A stretch of 64,000 bases of DNA from Pseudomonas eucalypticola (GTDB taxonomy: Bacteria > Pseudomonadota > Gammaproteobacteria > Pseudomonadales > Pseudomonadaceae). The position numbers and the translations under genes were made by a program. Positions within the stretch are counted from its first letter, which is position 1; every line of letters begins with the position of its first letter. Of this stretch, positions 61,324-64,000 are shown piece after piece. A model generated the notes under the pieces. It was not told the origin of the DNA. It saw only the letters and a program-made list of their open reading frames with translations, and did not search any database. The stretch covers positions 6,232,501-6,296,500 of the forward strand of contig NZ_CP056030.1 in NCBI RefSeq assembly GCF_013374995.1. Direction: 5' to 3'.

Positions 61324-62310
61324 ATGTTCAAGTCCCTGTTCAACACCTCGATCCTCGCCTTGGGCCTCGGCCTGGCGGCGCTGGCACAAGCGCAGACCGA
61401 CGTCACCTACCTGCTGCCGGCGCCCCCCAATTCGCCTGCTTTCGCACCCTGGGTCATTGCCAAGGAAAAAGGCTATTACAGCAGCAAGGACCTGAACGTT
61501 CAGTTCATCGCCGCCAAGGGCGGGGTCGACGTGGCCAAACAGATCGGCGCTGGCAACGCCCTGGTGGGTGGTGCCATCGGCGATACCCCGATCGTGGTGC
61601 GGGCCAACGGTATCCCCGTGCGAGCCGTGGCAGTGCTGGGCGCTGGCGGGGTGACCATGATCGCCACCAACGCCGACGCCAATATCCACTCTATCCAGGA
61701 CCTGAAGGGCAAGACCCTGACCGTGATGTCCTACTCCGACACCACGTACTACGCCCTGTTGGCATCGCTGCGAAAAGCGGGCCTGGGCAAGGACGATGTC
61801 AACGTGCAGGCGGCCGGCCCCGCAGGTGTCTGGCAGTTGTTCTCGGCGAAAAAAGCCGAAGCCATGGCCGGCGTGCCGGACTGGGTGGTAGACGCCGAAG
61901 ATGCTGGCGTGAACGTGAAAATGATTCCCCAGGACCAGGTGTTCGAGAGCATGGCCCAGGCCATCCTGGCCTCCGACGATGCCATCAAGAACCACCCGGA
62001 CGTAGTGCGCGGGGTCGTGCAGGCCACGCTGCAAGGCATGCGCGACATCATCCAGGACCCGCACGCCGCCGCAGCCACCTTCGCCAAGGCAGTGCCCGCC
62101 TATGCCGGCAAGGAAGCGGAGCTGGAACGCACCTTCAAGCTTTACGTCGACAACGTCTACGCCCACCAGGCCGTGCTGGGCCAGATCGACGCCGGGCGCC
62201 TGGACAAGGTCCGCCAGTTCTACGTCAGCGAGGGCATCGTCAGCCAGGAGCCCAAGCTCGACGACCTCTACACCAACCAGTTCATCGACACCACGACGGC
62301 CGCCAAGTAA
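61324..62310 (+). CDS. NMT1/SsuA-type substrate-binding protein
   Basis: 328 aa from ATG 61324 (MFKSLFNTSILALGLGLAALAQAQ, signal peptide); a longer frame to 61282 lacks a site. NMT1-like fold: PAPPNSPAFAPWVIAKEKGYY, VDVAKQIGAGNALVGGAIGDTPIVVRANG, LKGKTLTVMSYSDTTYYALLASLRKAGLG. The family binds taurine, sulfonates, nitrate, pyrimidine precursors or aromatic compounds; the ligand is not evident here. It follows the ATPase gene after 38 nt. Confidence 0.92.
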   Translation: MFKSLFNTSILALGLGLAALAQAQTDVTYLLPAPPNSPAFAPWVIAKEKGYYSSKDLNVQFIAAKGGVDVAKQIGAGNALVGGAIGDTPIVVRANGIPVRAVAVLGAGGVTMIATNADANIHSIQDLKGKTLTVMSYSDTTYYALLASLRKAGLGKDDVNVQAAGPAGVWQLFSAKKAEAMAGVPDWVVDAEDAGVNVKMIPQDQVFESMAQAILASDDAIKNHPDVVRGVVQATLQGMRDIIQDPHAAAATFAKAVPAYAGKEAELERTFKLYVDNVYAHQAVLGQIDAGRLDKVRQFYVSEGIVSQEPKLDDLYTNQFIDTTTAAK

Positions 62311-62339
62311 GCCGCGCGATAGCCAAAGGTATTGAACCG

Positions 62340-63116
62340 ATGAGAAGCCTGAACCCCTCCATGCTCGGCAGCGTTGCCCTGCTGATCCTGTTCCTGCTGG
62401 CCTGGCAATTCGGCCCTGGCCTGTTGGGGATGCCCGAGTTCGTCATGCCCAAACTGAGCCGGGTGGCTCAGGAAACCGTGTCCATGTGGGGCACCAGCGG
62501 GTTGCTGAAACATACCTTGATAACCGCCTTTGAAATCATTGTGGGCTTCGGCCTTGGCGCCCTTCTGGGCGTCATGATCGGTGTGTCGCTGGGCCTGTCA
62601 CCCTCGGCCGAAGCGATGTTGTCGCCGTACATCCTGGCCCTGCAGATCGCCCCCAAGGTCGCCTTCGCGCCGCTGTTCGTGATGTGGCTGGGCTACACCA
62701 TCTACCCCAAGATCCTGATCGCCATTCTGATCGTGTTCTTCCCGGTGATGATCAACGTGCTGTCGGCGATCCGCACCGTGGACCCGGACATGATCAACCT
62801 GGTGCGCACCATGAATGCCAGCCGCTGGCAGATCTTCCGCCTGGTGGAGTTCCCTTCGGCCATGGCTGCCTTGTTCTCCGGCCTGCGCATCGCCTCGACC
62901 CTGGCCGTGATCGGCGTCACCGTGGGCGAGCTGGTGGGCGGCAACCAGGGGCTTGGCTTCCTGCTGGTAGACGCCGAAGGCCAGGGCAACACCAGTGGCG
63001 TGTTCGTGGCCATCGTCATGCTCACCCTGATCGGTGTGCTCGCCTACGGCGCCGTGGTCTGGGCCGAGAAACGCGTTCTGCACTACCTGCCAAAAGCCAT
63101 GCTGAGTACAAAATGA
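62340..63116 (+). CDS. ABC importer permease (BPD_transp_1, NitT/TauT type)
   Basis: 258 aa with six membrane helices. Near the start is LNPSMLGSVALLILFLLAWQFGPG; the EAA-type loop is ASRWQIFRLVEFPSAMAALFSGLRIASTLAVIGVTVGELVGG (~residues 160-200). It would form a homodimeric channel for the substrate brought by the preceding binding protein. Its stop overlaps the SDR gene start as ATGA. Confidence 0.93.
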   Translation: MRSLNPSMLGSVALLILFLLAWQFGPGLLGMPEFVMPKLSRVAQETVSMWGTSGLLKHTLITAFEIIVGFGLGALLGVMIGVSLGLSPSAEAMLSPYILALQIAPKVAFAPLFVMWLGYTIYPKILIAILIVFFPVMINVLSAIRTVDPDMINLVRTMNASRWQIFRLVEFPSAMAALFSGLRIASTLAVIGVTVGELVGGNQGLGFLLVDAEGQGNTSGVFVAIVMLTLIGVLAYGAVVWAEKRVLHYLPKAMLSTK

Positions 63117-63880
63117 TGAAGCCCTCCATTCGACTGCTCGAAGGCCGCCGCGTACTGGTCACCGGTGGCGCCCGCGGCCTGGGCTTCGCCTTCGCCGAAT
63201 CCATCGCCAGGGCCGGCGCCCGGGTGGTGATCGCCGACATCCTCGCCGACCGCGTGCAACAGGCCGCCGCCGAACTGGTGGCCATGGACATGGATGTGAC
63301 GGGCCTGGTGGTCGACCTCGCCGACCCCGCGTCCATCGACGCCTGCGTCACCGCTGCCTGCCAATGCCTGGGTGGCCTCGATGGCCTGGTCAACAACGCT
63401 TCAGTGACCAACTCTGGCGGCAAGACCTGCGAAGAACTGGACATCGACACCTGGGATACGGTGATGAAAGTCAACGTGCGCGGGACGTGGCTGATGACCA
63501 GGGCATGCCTGCCCGCCCTTCGCCAGAGCGGTACCGGCGCGGTCATCAACCTGGCTTCCGACACCCCGCTGTGGGGCGCCACCAACCTGCTCGCCTACGT
63601 CGCCAGCAAGGGCGCCGTCATCGCCATGACTCGCAGCCTCGCCCGCGAACTGGGCAAGGACAACATCACCGTCAATGCCATCGCCCCAGGCCTGGTGCTG
63701 GTGGAAGCCACAGCCTATGTGCCCGAAGCCCGCCACCGCCTTTACACCGAGCAGCGCGCCATCCAGCGCGCGCAGTTGCCCGAGGATGTCAGCGGCGCAG
63801 TGATCTTCGCCCTTTCCGACCTTGCCCGCTTCATTACTGGACAAACCCTGCCGGTCAACGGCGGGTTCGTCATGCCCTGA
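63113..63880 (+). CDS. Short-chain dehydrogenase/reductase
   Basis: 255 aa from ATG 63113 (MMKPSIRLLEGRRVLVTGG). NAD(P) motif TGGARGLG (residues 17-24), NNA in DGLVNNAS, and the catalytic Y162-x3-K166 (YVASK); the C-terminus PVNGGFVMP is typical. The 4-nt overlap with the permease gene suggests it acts on the imported compound or its product, oxidising an alcohol to a ketone. An aspartate after beta-2 (VVIADILADR) favours NAD+ over NADP+. Substrate unknown. Confidence 0.92.
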   Translation: MMKPSIRLLEGRRVLVTGGARGLGFAFAESIARAGARVVIADILADRVQQAAAELVAMDMDVTGLVVDLADPASIDACVTAACQCLGGLDGLVNNASVTNSGGKTCEELDIDTWDTVMKVNVRGTWLMTRACLPALRQSGTGAVINLASDTPLWGATNLLAYVASKGAVIAMTRSLARELGKDNITVNAIAPGLVLVEATAYVPEARHRLYTEQRAIQRAQLPEDVSGAVIFALSDLARFITGQTLPVNGGFVMP

Positions 63881-63893
63881 AAAGGAGATAGCC

Positions 63894-64000
63894 GTGACTG
63901 ATCTAGCCGCACAACAACAAGCCCCGAAAAGCTGGGAACGCCCCGAGGGGACCAGCCTTGAAGCCTGGATGCAGACCCGCATCGCACGCTACGAAACCCG
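63894..64000 (+). CDS. Unidentified protein, N-terminus only
   Basis: GTG 63894 follows a strong AAAGGAGA site. The 35 codons available read MTDLAAQQQAPKSWERPEGT, then SLEAWMQTRIARYET and on to the window edge. It is 13 nt after the SDR gene and clearly in the same operon. The fragment is too short to classify. A metabolic enzyme acting with the SDR would fit. Confidence 0.75.
   Translation, partial: MTDLAAQQQAPKSWERPEGTSLEAWMQTRIARYET

Noticed and set aside
1..64000. CRISPR array, tRNA/rRNA genes, IS elements or prophage
   Set aside because: No regularly spaced repeats with unique spacers, no cloverleaf or rRNA-like sequence and no transposase or integrase frame was seen in either strand.

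Overview
The window is high-GC Pseudomonas chromosome, most like the P. putida / P. entomophila group. The right half keeps the order known from P. putida near the replication origin: hup, rubredoxin reductase, rubredoxin, ubiC, ubiA, phoB, phoR, a CNNM/CorC-type membrane protein, an M23 peptidase, a response regulator, phoU, pstB, pstA, pstC, pstS, then purK, purE and aspA. The left half (about 1-34,400) looks like variable, lineage-specific cargo placed beside that core.

Left to right: a truncated GntR/FCD regulator; a 0.7 kb AT-rich control region; the four-gene pvfABCD (= mgoBCAD) operon, which makes a small nitrogen-oxygenated signal of the leudiazen / pyrazine-N-oxide type from an NRPS-bound amino acid; a Fur-box-controlled FecI-FecR-TonB receptor cell-surface signalling unit; a small envelope group (predicted membrane protein, DUF2789, NfeD, slipin); a MarR-controlled AaeAB-like aromatic acid efflux operon of five genes joined by 4-nt overlaps; iolG; and a nine-gene cellulose operon read as bcsE-F-G-R-Q-A-B-Z-C with almost no untranslated spacing. 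The BcsG phosphoethanolamine transferase and the BcsE c-di-GMP sensor lie in the same transcript as the synthase.

Middle and right: hupA, rubredoxin reductase and a 55-residue rubredoxin; ubiquinone entry genes ubiCA; the phosphate regulon (phoBR, phoU, pstSCAB) with three recognisable Pho boxes; a metabolite:H+ symporter-type MFS transporter; a hotdog thioesterase; hexose-6-phosphate mutarotase; two small envelope proteins; purEK behind a leader with an intrinsic-terminator hairpin; a divergent lysR-aspA pair; and a NitT/TauT-type ABC importer operon with an SDR dehydrogenase and the start of another gene, preceded by an AT-rich region with three copies of a 17-bp motif.

The most interesting parts are the pvf/mgo signalling operon (all seven AurF diiron ligands conserved in PvfB, an HDO-like His/Asp pattern in PvfA, an unusual N-terminal block and an altered Rossmann loop in PvfC, and possible Rsm sites in the leader), the purE leader, and the uncharacterised importer operon at the right end. 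No tRNA, rRNA, CRISPR array, IS element or prophage was seen.
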